DNA of 64,000 nt from Paraclostridium ghonii (lineage in GTDB: Bacteria; Bacillota; Clostridia; Peptostreptococcales; Peptostreptococcaceae). The notes beneath the pieces were generated by a model that was not told the origin of the DNA, ran no database searches, and worked only from the letters and a program-made list of their open reading frames with translations. Made by a program: the position numbers and the translations under genes. The stretch lies in the NCBI RefSeq assembly GCF_030815085.1, contig NZ_JAUSWG010000003.1. One strand, 5' to 3'. Shown here piece by piece: positions 8,748-17,544 of this stretch (the stretch's first letter is position 1; each line of letters begins with the position of its first letter).

Positions 8748-9719
8748 ATGATAAAGACAAAAATTACAACTTTGATTTTAGTAGCTTTAATGGGAAGTAC
8801 ATTAATAGCAAATGCTAATGAAGTTAACGCTCAAGATTTAATATTAGGTGGTTACAAGCTAAAACAGTGTGAGGTAAAGGATGATAAAAGAAGTGAAAAT
8901 TATGGTCAAGAAAATACTATAGAGAGATTTTTTAGACCATCAAAGTTACCTGTATTAAATGATAAAGATGAAAGTTCATTATATGATATGTATGGTAGTA
9001 AAGATCTAAATCTAAAAATACCTAATAATCTTTTAAAAACTCCAGAAGATGCAATAATAAATTACTTTAGTGTTTTAAGAGAAGCTGCTAATCCAACTGA
9101 AGAAAATAATACAGGGTGCGGATCTTTAGGAGATACAAGGGGACCTTATCCTGTTGCCTACAATTTTTTATCTAATTCATATAAGCAAAGTCATAGTTAT
9201 GAAGAGTATTTAAAATCGTTTGAAAATAAACTTCACATAAACTTAATTAAACTTAATAAAGTGCCTAGTGATGAAAATAATAAAAATGATTTGAAATACT
9301 TTGTTGAACTAGAAATAATAGAAGGAACTAATGAAAAGAAAGGCGTTTTTGCTTACTATTATGGATATATTTATCTTACTAAAGAGGATGGAGTATATAA
9401 GATAAAAGATATGCAGTATGCACCTGAAAACTATTTATGTGCACCGTATCATGGTTGGAATTATGATGCTAAACTTGTAGTAGAAATTAAATATAAAGAT
9501 TGGTGTTCTTTAGTATCTGGAGATGTAAATGTAAAACAAAATGGATATGAAAAAAAAGTATATTTTAAAGACAAAGATGGAAATGAATATTATGTTCTAT
9601 TTTATCAATTAACTAATGGATATGACATAAAAATAGCTGACTATAAGAAAAATAAGTATGGTAAGTGGGAAGTTATATATATTAAACCTGAAAATTGCTT
9701 AGAGAAGAAACATTCTTAG
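8748..9719 (+). CDS. Secreted protein of unknown function
   Basis: 323 aa. A clear Sec signal peptide (MIKTK, hydrophobic TTLILVALMGSTLIANA, likely cleavage near residue 24-28) precedes a soluble, charged domain. I do not recognise the family. The central part (residues ~100-240) has the PEDAIINYFSVLREA helix often seen at the start of NTF2-like or DUF4829-type extracytoplasmic domains, followed by mixed beta segments ending in YAPENYLC; this resemblance is weak. Several Cys residues (about 39, 125, 233, 251) could form disulfides outside the cell. The AAAAAGGAGC ribosome binding site fixes the ATG. It is a single-gene unit with its own terminator. Confidence 0.7.
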   Translation: MIKTKITTLILVALMGSTLIANANEVNAQDLILGGYKLKQCEVKDDKRSENYGQENTIERFFRPSKLPVLNDKDESSLYDMYGSKDLNLKIPNNLLKTPEDAIINYFSVLREAANPTEENNTGCGSLGDTRGPYPVAYNFLSNSYKQSHSYEEYLKSFENKLHINLIKLNKVPSDENNKNDLKYFVELEIIEGTNEKKGVFAYYYGYIYLTKEDGVYKIKDMQYAPENYLCAPYHGWNYDAKLVVEIKYKDWCSLVSGDVNVKQNGYEKKVYFKDKDGNEYYVLFYQLTNGYDIKIADYKKNKYGKWEVIYIKPENCLEKKHS

Positions 9720-9723
9720 ATAG

Positions 9724-9747
9724 AAAACTATATAAAAATAGTTTTTT
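9724..9747 (+). terminator. Intrinsic terminator of the secreted-protein gene
   Basis: AAAACTAT, loop ATAAAA, ATAGTTTTTT; AT-rich but correctly placed five bases after the stop codon. Confidence 0.6.
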
Positions 9748-9836
9748 AAAAGCTAATTAATATTTAGTAAAATTTAATTTTATGAAAAATAAATCATACT
9801 TTACTTTAAGCTAAGCTTAAACTTAATATTTAAATT

Positions 9837-9876
9837 AAAAAAATCCGAGTTGAATTAATTTTACTCGGATTTTTTG
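9837..9876 (-). terminator. Bidirectional hairpin, terminator for the small minus-strand ORF
   Basis: AAATCCGAGT pairs with ACTCGGATTT, flanked by A7 on the left and T6 on the right. On the minus strand it begins at the stop codon of the 35-codon ORF that ends at 9861. Confidence 0.75.
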
Positions 9877-9968
9877 ATAAGTTTAATAAACTTTTTCCAT
9901 TCATTTCCTGAAAATATACCCAAGATGAAATCAGAAATAACTATAAAAACATCAATAATTATATCCAT
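9861..9968 (-). CDS. Small hydrophobic peptide, possible type I toxin-like ORF
   Basis: A 35-codon minus-strand reading frame. Residues 1-20 (MDIIIDVFIVISDFILGIFS) are one hydrophobic segment and the tail (NEWKKFIKLIKKSE) is strongly basic. This layout is shared by type I toxin membrane peptides and other small membrane proteins. AAAAGGAGC sits upstream of the ATG at proper spacing and an intrinsic terminator starts at the stop codon; both support a real gene. No antisense RNA could be defined. The remaining sequence from 9969 to 10367 shows only AT-rich DNA with presumed promoters for both directions. Could be a chance ORF. Confidence 0.5.
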   Translation of the reverse strand: MDIIIDVFIVISDFILGIFSGNEWKKFIKLIKKSE

Positions 9969-10367
9969 ATAAAAAGCTCCTTTTAAATATAGTATATTAA
10001 AAGTATAATCAATATGGTATTAAAAAAGTATAAATTTTAAAGACAAATCTAATTATAAGAAGAGGTATAAATTACTATAGTAATAAAATAAATTATTTTA
10101 TAGTCAACAAGTAACGTAAAAACACTATTAAGTACTATTACATTTACTTTTTTTATGTACACTTTGATAATATTAATTAAAAAGAAGAATATAATAATAA
10201 TAATAATTTAATTTAGTAGTGACTTTAAAATCTATACAGGTGAAAATAAGTGAAGTATTATAAAAATATAAAAAATAAATGGTTAGTTCATTGAGAGAAT
10301 AATTGTTAAAATACGCTATAAAAATATGTATAATCATTAATATTTATATAGAAGGAGGGGAGGATAA

Positions 10368-10901
10368 ATGAAGTATTCAAAGTTAAAAATAAGCGTATTA
10401 TTAGCTATAATGTTAATAGGTATAGTAAGTATAATTGGATGTAATAAAACACATAAAGAACAAGCCGATGTAACTTTAGGTGAAAATGTGGAGAGGTTAT
10501 TAAAATATAAAAACTCCTATATAGGAGACAATAGTGCTGTTGGGAACATATCAAATTACTTACTTGCAAATGATAAGTTGCAAGATTTTGAATTAAAAAC
10601 TAATGAAAAACCATATGAAATTACATTAAAGTATAAAGGATTTGAAGATTCTAAAATTATTATAAGCACAAATGAAACAATTACACTTCCATTTTCAGAT
10701 GTAATGATAAAAAACTCTATGGTTTTATTTTCTCTTATAAAAAATGTAGATATTATAAATTTAGAAATAGATGATGGATCAACTATTATATATAAAAAAG
10801 TTGAGTTAGTAGGTGCATATGGGGATAAATATGGAAAAAATTTAGAAAAAATAACAGAAAATAAAACTAGTCTAGAAAACTTTTTAAGTGGGGAAGTATA
10901 G
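10368..10901 (+). CDS. Lipoprotein with DUF4825-like domain
   Basis: 177 aa. The N-terminus has a lipoprotein signal peptide with lipobox IIGC (Cys25), so the mature protein should be lipid-anchored on the outer face of the membrane. Residues ~45-135 begin YKNSYIGDNSAVGNISNYL, the typical opening of the DUF4825 domain found in Clostridial lipoproteins and in the extracellular part of some BlaR1-type sensors. Function is unknown. It has an AGGAGGGGAGG ribosome binding site and appears monocistronic. Confidence 0.75.
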   Translation: MKYSKLKISVLLAIMLIGIVSIIGCNKTHKEQADVTLGENVERLLKYKNSYIGDNSAVGNISNYLLANDKLQDFELKTNEKPYEITLKYKGFEDSKIIISTNETITLPFSDVMIKNSMVLFSLIKNVDIINLEIDDGSTIIYKKVELVGAYGDKYGKNLEKITENKTSLENFLSGEV

Positions 10902-11015
10902 TATGGAAACGGTGGTTGAATTATTCTAAAATAGAGAAATGGCAAAAAATATTTAAAAAAGTACCTAAAAAAGTACCTAAAAAAGGTTTAAAGCAAATAT
11001 AATAAGTTAAAATAA

Positions 11016-11053
11016 AAAATAACTATAGCAAATACAATGCTATGGTTATTTTG
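11016..11053 (+). terminator. Intrinsic terminator after the DUF4825 lipoprotein
   Basis: AAATAACTATAGCA pairs with TGCTATGGTTATTTT (one G-T wobble). Confidence 0.75.
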
Positions 11054-11185
11054 CGTGATAAGTAAAAATTAACAAATAAAATTGTAAAATATAGCGAAAA
11101 TATTCGATATATATTGTATAATAAACTTAGAAATCAAACAAATAAGAGTGTTATTATTGATATATATCGTGCAGGGGTGATATTT

Positions 11186-11725
11186 ATGAAAAATATAGTT
11201 TTAGAAACTGATAGACTAGTATTTAGAAAAATTTCTAAAGGTGATTATGTGATAATTGCGAATATGCTTCAAGACATTGAGGTTATGTATGCTTGGGAAA
11301 AGTCATTTTCAGATGAAGAAGTTAACTCATGGATAGAAGAAAATTTAAAAAGATATGAAAATGAAGGGTATAGTTATTTTTTAATAGTAGAAAAATCATC
11401 TAAAAAAACAGTTGGAGTTATGGGGCCTTTAATTGAAAATATAAATGAAGAAAAATTTATAGGAATTGGATATATTTTAAATAAGCAATTTTGGGGTAAA
11501 GGTTATGCAACTGAAGGAGCAAGAGCTTGTATAGAGTATGCTTTTAATGAATTAAATGCAGATACAGTCATAGCTCAAATAAGAACAAATAATATAAGTT
11601 CTAAAAATGTAGCTAAAAGATTAAATATGAAAGAAGTAGATAAGTACATGAAAATATATGATAAAAAGGAAATGGAGCATTTGATTTATTCTATAAAACG
11701 TGAGGAATATTTAAACTTCTTTTAA
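11186..11725 (+). CDS. GNAT N-acetyltransferase (RimJ/RimL-like)
   Basis: 179 aa from ATG 11186, which has a GGGGTGA ribosome binding site; the frame is open further upstream to 11114 but that stretch has no such site and is not family-like. It opens with LETDRLVFRKISKGDY, typical of RimJ-type acetyltransferases, and has the acetyl-CoA binding segment GYILNKQFWGKGYATEGARA (residues ~95-114). N-(I)-SSKNVAKRLNMKEV is the C-terminal alpha4 motif of the subfamily. The acceptor could be a protein N-terminus, an amino acid or an antibiotic. It is a single gene. Confidence 0.88.
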   Translation: MKNIVLETDRLVFRKISKGDYVIIANMLQDIEVMYAWEKSFSDEEVNSWIEENLKRYENEGYSYFLIVEKSSKKTVGVMGPLIENINEEKFIGIGYILNKQFWGKGYATEGARACIEYAFNELNADTVIAQIRTNNISSKNVAKRLNMKEVDKYMKIYDKKEMEHLIYSIKREEYLNFF

Positions 11726-11953
11726 TTGTAATAATTAGGAAGCAATATAAATATTAATGATAATTTAAAATGGTAAATTTTATTCATATAATACAATATT
11801 TATATGAAATTATATGATGAAAAATTTAGTGTTTTAGCTCTTATAAAATCTAAATCTATAGATATAACTTTAATTACTAACTCTTGAAAAGTTAAAAGTA
11901 AACGTTTTTTGAGTATTGAATTCAACAAAAACTTACTGAATTATCTTTACGTT

Positions 11954-11984
11954 TTGACAAAAAATAAAGATAATGTGCTATAAT
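11954..11984 (+). promoter_or_regulatory. Promoter of mtnN
   Basis: TTGACA at 11954-11959 and an extended -10 TGCTATAAT (11976-11984) with a 19-base spacer. The start codon is 130 bases downstream, leaving a leader of about 125 nt in which I see no recognisable riboswitch. The rest of the 390-base gap after the acetyltransferase is AT-rich and unremarkable. Confidence 0.6.
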
Positions 11985-12115
11985 TAACCTTAATATAACA
12001 TATTTGGGAAATTAAAAAATAACTTTATTTTGTCTAAAGATTTAGGAAGCTTCAACGTAAGTAATATTATAATCACTATAATATATTAATTGAAAAAACG
12101 AGAGGATAGAGTTAA

Positions 12116-12802
12116 ATGATTGGTATAATTGGATCAACTAGTATCGAAATACAATCTATAAAGGATAATATGTTTATAGAAAGAAAAGAGAAGTATGCAG
12201 GATTTGATTTTTACATATGCAAGTATAAAGAATTAGATGTAGTAGTAACAAGTTGTAGCGTGGGTAAAGTAAATGCTTCAAGTTGCACTCAAATATTAAT
12301 AGATAAATTCAATGTAGATAAAATAATTAATACAGGAATTGCAGGGAGTTTAAATGAAAACGTTAAACTAGGAGATGTTGTTATTTCAGAGGATATTACA
12401 TACCATGATATAATACCAATTCAAATGAAAAATTGTTTTCCATTTAAGAAATACTTTAATGCAGATGAAAAACTAAAAGAAATAGCATTTAGTGCACATA
12501 AAAATAGCGATTTAGATTCTTATAATTGTCACATCGGAAGAATGATAACAGGTGATGCATTTATAGCAGATACAGATTTGAAATATAGGCTAATGAGTGA
12601 TTATGATCCTCACTGTGTAGAAATGGAAGGGGCAGCAATAGCACATGTATCTGATATAAACAATGTGCCTTTTGTAATAGTAAAAAGTATTTCTGATAAT
12701 GCAGATGACAATGCAGCAATAGCATATAGAGAATTTGAAATTATAGCTTCAAATAATTCTGCTAAACTAGTTATTAATATGCTAAATATGATAGATAAAT
12801 AG
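12116..12802 (+). CDS. mtnN: 5'-methylthioadenosine/S-adenosylhomocysteine nucleosidase
   Basis: 228 aa, the normal length. It starts IGIIGS...E11 (the catalytic acid equivalent to E. coli Glu12), has the GIAGSL purine-binding glycine loop (residues ~74-79), the nucleoside-binding CVEMEGAA (167-174, Glu171) and the SISDNAD segment (191-197) carrying the catalytic Asp. The enzyme cleaves MTA and SAH to adenine plus thioribose or S-ribosylhomocysteine, recycling by-products of SAM use and feeding AI-2 synthesis. It has its own promoter and terminator. Confidence 0.93.
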   Translation: MIGIIGSTSIEIQSIKDNMFIERKEKYAGFDFYICKYKELDVVVTSCSVGKVNASSCTQILIDKFNVDKIINTGIAGSLNENVKLGDVVISEDITYHDIIPIQMKNCFPFKKYFNADEKLKEIAFSAHKNSDLDSYNCHIGRMITGDAFIADTDLKYRLMSDYDPHCVEMEGAAIAHVSDINNVPFVIVKSISDNADDNAAIAYREFEIIASNNSAKLVINMLNMIDK

Positions 12803-12818
12803 AAAAAAGTATAATTAG

Positions 12819-12899
12819 ACTGTATCAAAATTATTAAAAAAGCGTATGTATTAAAAGTTATACATATTGATTGTAATAATATTTTGATACAGTATTTTT
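12819..12899 (+). terminator. Long hairpin terminator after mtnN
   Basis: ACTGTATCAAAAT pairs with ATTTTGATACAGT, with an inner TATGTAT/ATACATA stem, followed by a T5 run at 12895-12899. Confidence 0.7.
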
Positions 12900-12940
12900 G
12901 CTTATAGCACTATAAGCGTAATATTTAAAAGGAGACTACT

Positions 12941-13516
12941 ATGACTATGACGGAAAAAGAAAAATTATTAAATGGAGAGTTTTATAATACTAGAGATAGT
13001 GAGCTTATGAGTATGTATAAAAATGCAAGGAAATTAGTAAATAAGTTTAATACAGAGTTAATAGATAATCCAAATGAAATACTCAAAATCTTACTTGGAA
13101 ACATTGAAGAAGGTGTATGGATAGAGAAACCATTTTTCTGCGATTAGGGGAACCATATTTCTATAGGAGAAAATACATTTATAAACTATAATTGTACATT
13201 TTTAGACTGTAATAAAATAACTATAGGAAAAAATGTGTTGATAGGACCAGGAACTGGCATTTACACAGCAACACATCCGGTAAATCCAAGAGAGAGAATA
13301 AACATAAGTAAAGAAGGAGAAGCACCATATAAAACTTATGCCCTACAAGTAAAGATAGGTGATAATGTTTGGATAGGAGGAAATGTAAGCATAATGCCTG
13401 GAGTAACAATAGGTGATAATTGTGTTATAGGAGCTGGAAGTGTTGTTACAAAATCAATACCGGATAATGTATTAGCAGTTGGAAATCCATGTAAGGTTAT
13501 AAAAAATATAGAATAA
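12941..13516 (+). pseudogene. maa: Maltose/galactoside O-acetyltransferase interrupted by an amber codon
   Basis: The reading frame encodes a full Maa-type sugar O-acetyltransferase (191 codons) except for one in-frame TAG at 13145-13147. Before it is the family N-terminus (MTEKEKLLNGEFYNTRDSEL...WIEKPFFCD); after it, in the same frame, come GNHISIGENTFINYNC and the left-handed beta-helix hexapeptides with YTATHPVNPRERIN and the terminal AVGNPCKVIKNI. In intact homologues a Tyr follows CD, so a single TAT/TAC to TAG change explains the lesion. The frame is otherwise undamaged, which suggests a recent mutation, a sequencing error or, less likely, readthrough. The AAAGGAG ribosome binding site is intact. 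Confidence 0.85.
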
Positions 13517-13605
13517 TTATTTAAATTTAAATATATAGATAGAATTAAATTGTAAGGATTAGTCTATAAATAAGGATATAAAGTTAAAAGAAGAGAGGGA
13601 ATTAA

Positions 13606-14679
13606 ATGGAGAATTCAAAGGTTTATTATTGTAGTTTATATTCAGATTCAAAAAGTAGCAACTTACTAAACAATGTGAAAAGATTATTTGAAAGAGCTGG
13701 ATTTAGAGAATTTATAAGTGAAAAAGAACAAGTAGCTATAAAATTACATTTTGGGGAAAAAGGAAATACTACATATATGAATCCTGTAGCTGTTAGACAA
13801 GTAGTAGACAAAGTAAAAGAATATGGGGGGAAACCATTTTTAACAGATACAAACACTCTTTATTCAGGAAGCAGAACAAATTCAGTAGATCACATAACAA
13901 CAGCTATAGAAAATGGCTTTGCTTATTCAGTTGTAAATGCTCCAATAATTATTGCTGATGGACTATACAGTAGAAATTCAGTAGATGTAGAGATTAATCA
14001 AAAACATTTTGATACTGTAAAGATAGGTGGAGAAATATACAACTCATCTTCAATGATTGTAATGAGTCACTTTAAGGGACATGAAATGGCTGGATTTGGA
14101 GGTGCTCTTAAAAATTTAGCTATGGGATGTGCCAGCGCTCCAGGCAAACAAATGCAACACTCAGACGCAAAGCCAGGAGTAGATAATGAGAAGTGTATTG
14201 GGTGTAGTAGATGTTCAAAATCTTGTCCAGTAGGTGCGATACATATGGAAGGTAAAAAAGCAAAAATAAACCATGATGTTTGTTATGGCTGTGGGGAGTG
14301 CCCAACTGTTTGTCCAACTAGAGCTGTAACTATACAATGGGAAACTGATTCAGATATATTTGTAGAAAAAATGGCTGAATATGCATATGGAGCAATTAGT
14401 AATAAACAAAATAAGGTAGGATTTATAACATTTGTTATGAATGTAACTCCTCTTTGTGACTGTGTACCTTGGTCAGGTAGACCTATAGCACACGACATAG
14501 GCGTACTTGCATCTAAAGACCCAGTTGCACTTGATAAAGCTTGTTATGATTTAGTTTGCGCAGAAATGAAGCATGATGTATTTAAACATGCCCACCCGGG
14601 GGTTAACGGAATGAGAGTTATAGATTATGCCCATGAAATCGGTATGGGCAATAAAGAGTATGAGCTAATTAAAATTTAA
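13606..14679 (+). CDS. DUF362 domain protein with two 4Fe-4S clusters
   Basis: 357 aa. The N-terminal DUF362 domain contains VAIKLHFGEKGN, SHFKGHEMAGFGGALKNLAMG and, after the ferredoxin part, KDPVALDKACYDL. Inserted at residues ~195-245 is a bacterial ferredoxin module with two C-x2-C-x2-C-x3-C sets (CIGCSRCSKSCP and CYGCGECPTVCP). It is likely a cytoplasmic redox protein; the role of DUF362 is not established. A paralogue lies at 45192-46337, built differently, with its ferredoxin at the C-terminus. GAGAGGG upstream fixes the ATG. Confidence 0.88.
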   Translation: MENSKVYYCSLYSDSKSSNLLNNVKRLFERAGFREFISEKEQVAIKLHFGEKGNTTYMNPVAVRQVVDKVKEYGGKPFLTDTNTLYSGSRTNSVDHITTAIENGFAYSVVNAPIIIADGLYSRNSVDVEINQKHFDTVKIGGEIYNSSSMIVMSHFKGHEMAGFGGALKNLAMGCASAPGKQMQHSDAKPGVDNEKCIGCSRCSKSCPVGAIHMEGKKAKINHDVCYGCGECPTVCPTRAVTIQWETDSDIFVEKMAEYAYGAISNKQNKVGFITFVMNVTPLCDCVPWSGRPIAHDIGVLASKDPVALDKACYDLVCAEMKHDVFKHAHPGVNGMRVIDYAHEIGMGNKEYELIKI

Positions 14680-14685
14680 TTTTAA

Positions 14686-14720
14686 AACTTAAAAAACATC
14701 AGGTATTTTCTTTTTAAGTT
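14686..14720 (+). terminator. Terminator-like hairpin after the first DUF362 gene
   Basis: AACTTAAAAA pairs with TTTTTAAGTT; the T-run is part of the stem, so termination may be only moderate. Confidence 0.55.
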
Positions 14721-14862
14721 ACTATAGAGATTCTCAATATACTAATTTATTTTATATTTATCAAATATAAATAAATTATCAAATTTTATAGTTTATAATA
14801 AAATTGTATCAAATACTTAAATTAATCAAATATTAAAAAAGTATAAAGTGAGGAATATGGTA

Positions 14863-15387
14863 ATGAATAGAAAAGTAATTTTAAACTTAGCTATGAGCAT
14901 AGACGGCTATATATCATCTGAAGATGGAGGATTTGATTGGATAGTTGGAGATAAAAATAAAAGTTTAGATACAGATAAAAAGTGGGATTTTAATAAATTT
15001 CTAGATACTATAGATGTAGTAGTAATGGGTAAAAATTGTTATGATCAAAATTTTCATAACGATTTTAAAGATAAAAAAGTGTATGTTGCAACATCTAAGA
15101 AATTAAAAGATTATGATAATATTCATTTTATAAATGGAGACATAGTAAAAACTATTAAAAGTGAAAAACAACAAGATGGAAAAAATATATTTTTATTTGG
15201 GGGAGGTATAGTTATTGATTCATTTATAAAAGCTGATATTATAGATGAGTATATAATAGGAATAATACCTACAATATTAGGAAAAGGTAGACCTTTATTT
15301 TTAGGAAACAACCCCAAGATAGATTTACATTTAAATGAATATATAATAGATGAAGGTATTGTAATTCTTAGATATTCAAAAAAATAA
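14863..15387 (+). CDS. Dihydrofolate-reductase-fold protein (RibD C-terminal family)
   Basis: 174 aa from ATG 14863. This start gives the family's usual NRKVILNLAMSIDGYIS opening and has GTGAGG nine bases upstream; in-frame GTG 14848 and ATG 14857 are alternatives. The fold markers are SIDGYI, VVMGKNCYD and FLFGGGIVIDSFIKADIIDEY, where GGG binds the NADPH phosphate. These proteins resemble the reductase half of RibD and YyaP/YwjB and are NADPH-dependent reductases of unknown substrate. It ends with its own terminator, so it is probably monocistronic. Confidence 0.85.
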   Translation: MNRKVILNLAMSIDGYISSEDGGFDWIVGDKNKSLDTDKKWDFNKFLDTIDVVVMGKNCYDQNFHNDFKDKKVYVATSKKLKDYDNIHFINGDIVKTIKSEKQQDGKNIFLFGGGIVIDSFIKADIIDEYIIGIIPTILGKGRPLFLGNNPKIDLHLNEYIIDEGIVILRYSKK

Positions 15388-15388
15388 T

Positions 15389-15418
15389 AAAGTAGCTATT
15401 TCAAATAGCTGCTTTTTA
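15389..15418 (+). terminator. Intrinsic terminator
   Basis: AAAGTAGCTAT, loop TTCAA, ATAGCTGCTTTTT immediately after the stop codon. Confidence 0.8.
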
Positions 15419-15503
15419 TATGTAAAAATAATATATTTATTAGAAATTAAATGGAAAATAATTGAGTATAGTTAAATTAATGTTTATAGAAAGGTAAATT
15501 CAT

Positions 15504-15791
15504 ATGAAAATATATATATTAAAAATTGACTTAAGAGCTACTTGGGTACACTCTTTAAAGGAAAAGCGAATGATAGTAAAAAGCATAACTAGCAAACTTA
15601 AGAATAAATTTAATGTTTCAGTATCAGAAGTTGAAAACCAAGACGTGCATCAAATTATTACGATTGGAATAGTCGGTATATCTTTAGACCAAGGGTCATG
15701 TTATAAGAATAAAGAAAATATAATAAATTTTATAGAAGCAAACACAGATGCCGAAATTATTAGTATAGAAGAAGACTTATTAAATATATGA
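15504..15791 (+). CDS. DUF503 (YlxP-like) protein
   Basis: 95 aa, the normal size of the family. It has the hallmark LHSLKEKR-type segment here as VHSLKEKRMIVKSI (residues ~14-27), followed by LKNKFNVSVSEVENQD and a C-terminal IEANTDAEIISIEEDLL. YlxP/DUF503 proteins have a ferredoxin-like fold and are often linked to ribosome maturation (rbfA/infB operon), though here the gene stands alone. The AGAAAGG ribosome binding site is modest. Confidence 0.8.
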   Translation: MKIYILKIDLRATWVHSLKEKRMIVKSITSKLKNKFNVSVSEVENQDVHQIITIGIVGISLDQGSCYKNKENIINFIEANTDAEIISIEEDLLNI

Positions 15792-15990
15792 AAAATTAAA
15801 TAAGACATATTAAGATTTAATAAAATATACAAAGTAAATAGTTTCTAATAAAAAATTAAGATTAGAAATAATTTGTCGATAAATGAAATCTATAGTTCTT
15901 AGTTTAAATATAGAAAATAACTATTTTACAAAAAATAGTTTTGAAATTATAATAAAATTGTAAAATTTACATTATAATGGAGGAGTTTTT

Positions 15991-16440
15991 ATGACTAAAG
16001 AGCAAAGAGTGTCAGAAATAAGAGAAATAGCGGAAGGGTATTTTGAAAGAGGAGAGTTTTTCTGTTCAGAGGCAGTTGTAAAAACTATAAATGATGCACT
16101 AGGAAAACCATTTAGTGATGAAGTTACAAAGTTAGCTTCAGGATTTCCCATTGGTATAGGTAAAGCAGGATGCCTTTGTGGAGCTGTAAGTGGAGGAGTT
16201 ATGGCATTAGGAATGGTTTATGGTAGATGTCATGGAGAATCAATGCATGAAGATATGTTTAAACATTCAGCAGATTTACATGACAGAATAAAGGAATTAT
16301 ATAAAAGTACTTGTTGTAGAGTAATGGTTAGAAACTTTGAATTCCAATCGCCTGAAAGAAAAGCTCACTGTGTAAAGATAACAGGAGAAGTTGCAGCTTA
16401 TATAGCTGAAAAATTAATAGATGATGGAAAATTAAAATAA
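15991..16440 (+). CDS. C_GCAxxG_C_C family redox protein
   Basis: 149 aa. The eponymous motif is at residues ~57-63 (GCLCGAVSGG), with upstream FFCSEAVV and downstream YGR-C and STCCRVM Cys positions. Such small Cys-rich proteins are common in anaerobes and are thought to bind iron-sulfur clusters or act in redox chemistry; none of this is proven. The gene is 12 bases from the TDT transporter gene, so the two form an operon, which may link the protein to transport of an oxyanion or dicarboxylate. TGGAGGAG precedes the ATG. Confidence 0.85.
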   Translation: MTKEQRVSEIREIAEGYFERGEFFCSEAVVKTINDALGKPFSDEVTKLASGFPIGIGKAGCLCGAVSGGVMALGMVYGRCHGESMHEDMFKHSADLHDRIKELYKSTCCRVMVRNFEFQSPERKAHCVKITGEVAAYIAEKLIDDGKLK

Positions 16441-16452
16441 GTAGGTGTATAT

Positions 16453-17430
16453 ATGGAAGCTACAAATAAAGGAGTTAAGTCAAAATTTGAAGATATACCT
16501 GTTGCAATAGCTGGTATCGCACTTGGATTTATGAGTATATCAACAGCGCTACTTGAGTTTAATATAACTTGGGTAAGACATTTAGCTGTAGTCTTTTCAG
16601 TTTTATGTATAGGTTTTTTATTAACTAAATTAATATTATATCCTAATAAGGTTATCAATGAGATAAAACACCCAATGGTTGGAAGTATTTATCCAACTAT
16701 ATTTATGACGCTTATGTTAATCGCAGTTTATTTAGTTGAGATAAATCCATCAATAGCAAGTGGATTATGGTTAGGTGCAACAGTACTGCACTTTACAACA
16801 TTTGTTATGTTTGCTATTTGTATGGTTAAAGATTTTAAAATGGAAAACATGATTCCAAGTTGGTTTATACCTACTGTTGGGATTGGATTAGCAGCTGTTA
16901 CAAGTAAACCTATGAATATGCCTGGAATTTCTAGAGTATTATTTTATTATTCACTTGTAGCATTTATATTAATGTTTCCTATTATGATATATAGACTTGT
17001 ATCTATGGAAAAGCTAACGGGACCTAAGCTTCCAACGTTAATGATAATGGTAGCTCCTGCAAATATATGTTTAGCAGCTTATTTTGCTATTGCAGATAAG
17101 CCAAATTCTATATTTGTAAGTGTTTTAGCAGCTATTTCGTATATGTCACTTTTCTATGGATATACAATACTTCCAAAACTTATAAAATTACCTTTTTCTC
17201 CAGGGCTTGCACCACTTACTTTCCCACTTGGTATAAGTGTTGTTGCATCTCAGAGATACGCAAAATATTTAGGTAAGATAGGATCTCCACTAGAAGGTGT
17301 TGTTAGATTATTTTTATATGTTCAAGTTATAATTGCTATATTAGTTATTGGATATATAGTTGTAAAAACAATAGGATTTTTATTTAAAAAATTAAATCCT
17401 AACAAATCTCAAAATGCAAATATGATATAA
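16453..17430 (+). CDS. TDT family (TehA/SLAC1-like) membrane transporter
   Basis: 325 aa with ten predicted hydrophobic helices, the TDT/SLAC1 layout. Features include the N-terminal VAIAGIALGFMSIS and the internal FIPTVGIGLAAV and SPGLAPLTFPLGISVVASQR segments; the FP-(L/I)-G-x-S motif late in the protein is characteristic. Members transport tellurite, C4-dicarboxylates or sulfite, or act as anion channels. Neither this protein nor the C_GCAxxG neighbour fixes the substrate. Confidence 0.85.
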   Translation: MEATNKGVKSKFEDIPVAIAGIALGFMSISTALLEFNITWVRHLAVVFSVLCIGFLLTKLILYPNKVINEIKHPMVGSIYPTIFMTLMLIAVYLVEINPSIASGLWLGATVLHFTTFVMFAICMVKDFKMENMIPSWFIPTVGIGLAAVTSKPMNMPGISRVLFYYSLVAFILMFPIMIYRLVSMEKLTGPKLPTLMIMVAPANICLAAYFAIADKPNSIFVSVLAAISYMSLFYGYTILPKLIKLPFSPGLAPLTFPLGISVVASQRYAKYLGKIGSPLEGVVRLFLYVQVIIAILVIGYIVVKTIGFLFKKLNPNKSQNANMI

Positions 17431-17440
17431 ATATATATAA

Positions 17441-17487
17441 AAAAAGAGTTATATTAAATGATACTTATTTTAATATAACTCTTTTTG
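17441..17487 (+). terminator. Intrinsic terminator after the TDT gene
   Basis: AAAAAGAGTTATATTAAA pairs with TTTTAATATAACTCTTTTT. Confidence 0.85.
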
Positions 17488-17544
17488 CTATGTTTGAATT
17501 TAGTGAGGTATATAGTTATAATTAAATTGTAAGGGGAGATTGTT

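Noticed and set aside
10904..11002. Short basic frame (IEKWQKIFKKVPKKVPKKGLKQI) with a 12-base tandem repeat after the DUF4825 gene
   Set aside because: No acceptable start codon with a ribosome binding site; the frame overlaps the end of the lipoprotein gene. Too weak to call.
11985..12115. Possible SAM or adenine-type riboswitch in the mtnN leader
   Set aside because: No K-turn, conserved core or terminator/antiterminator pair recognised.
14720..14750. GAGATTCTC palindrome resembling part of a Fur or PerR site
   Set aside because: Poor match to the 7-1-7 consensus and no promoter alignment.
15792..15990. Intergenic stretch before the C_GCAxxG gene
   Set aside because: Only AT-rich DNA and an AAATAGTT-type weak repeat; no promoter could be defined with confidence.
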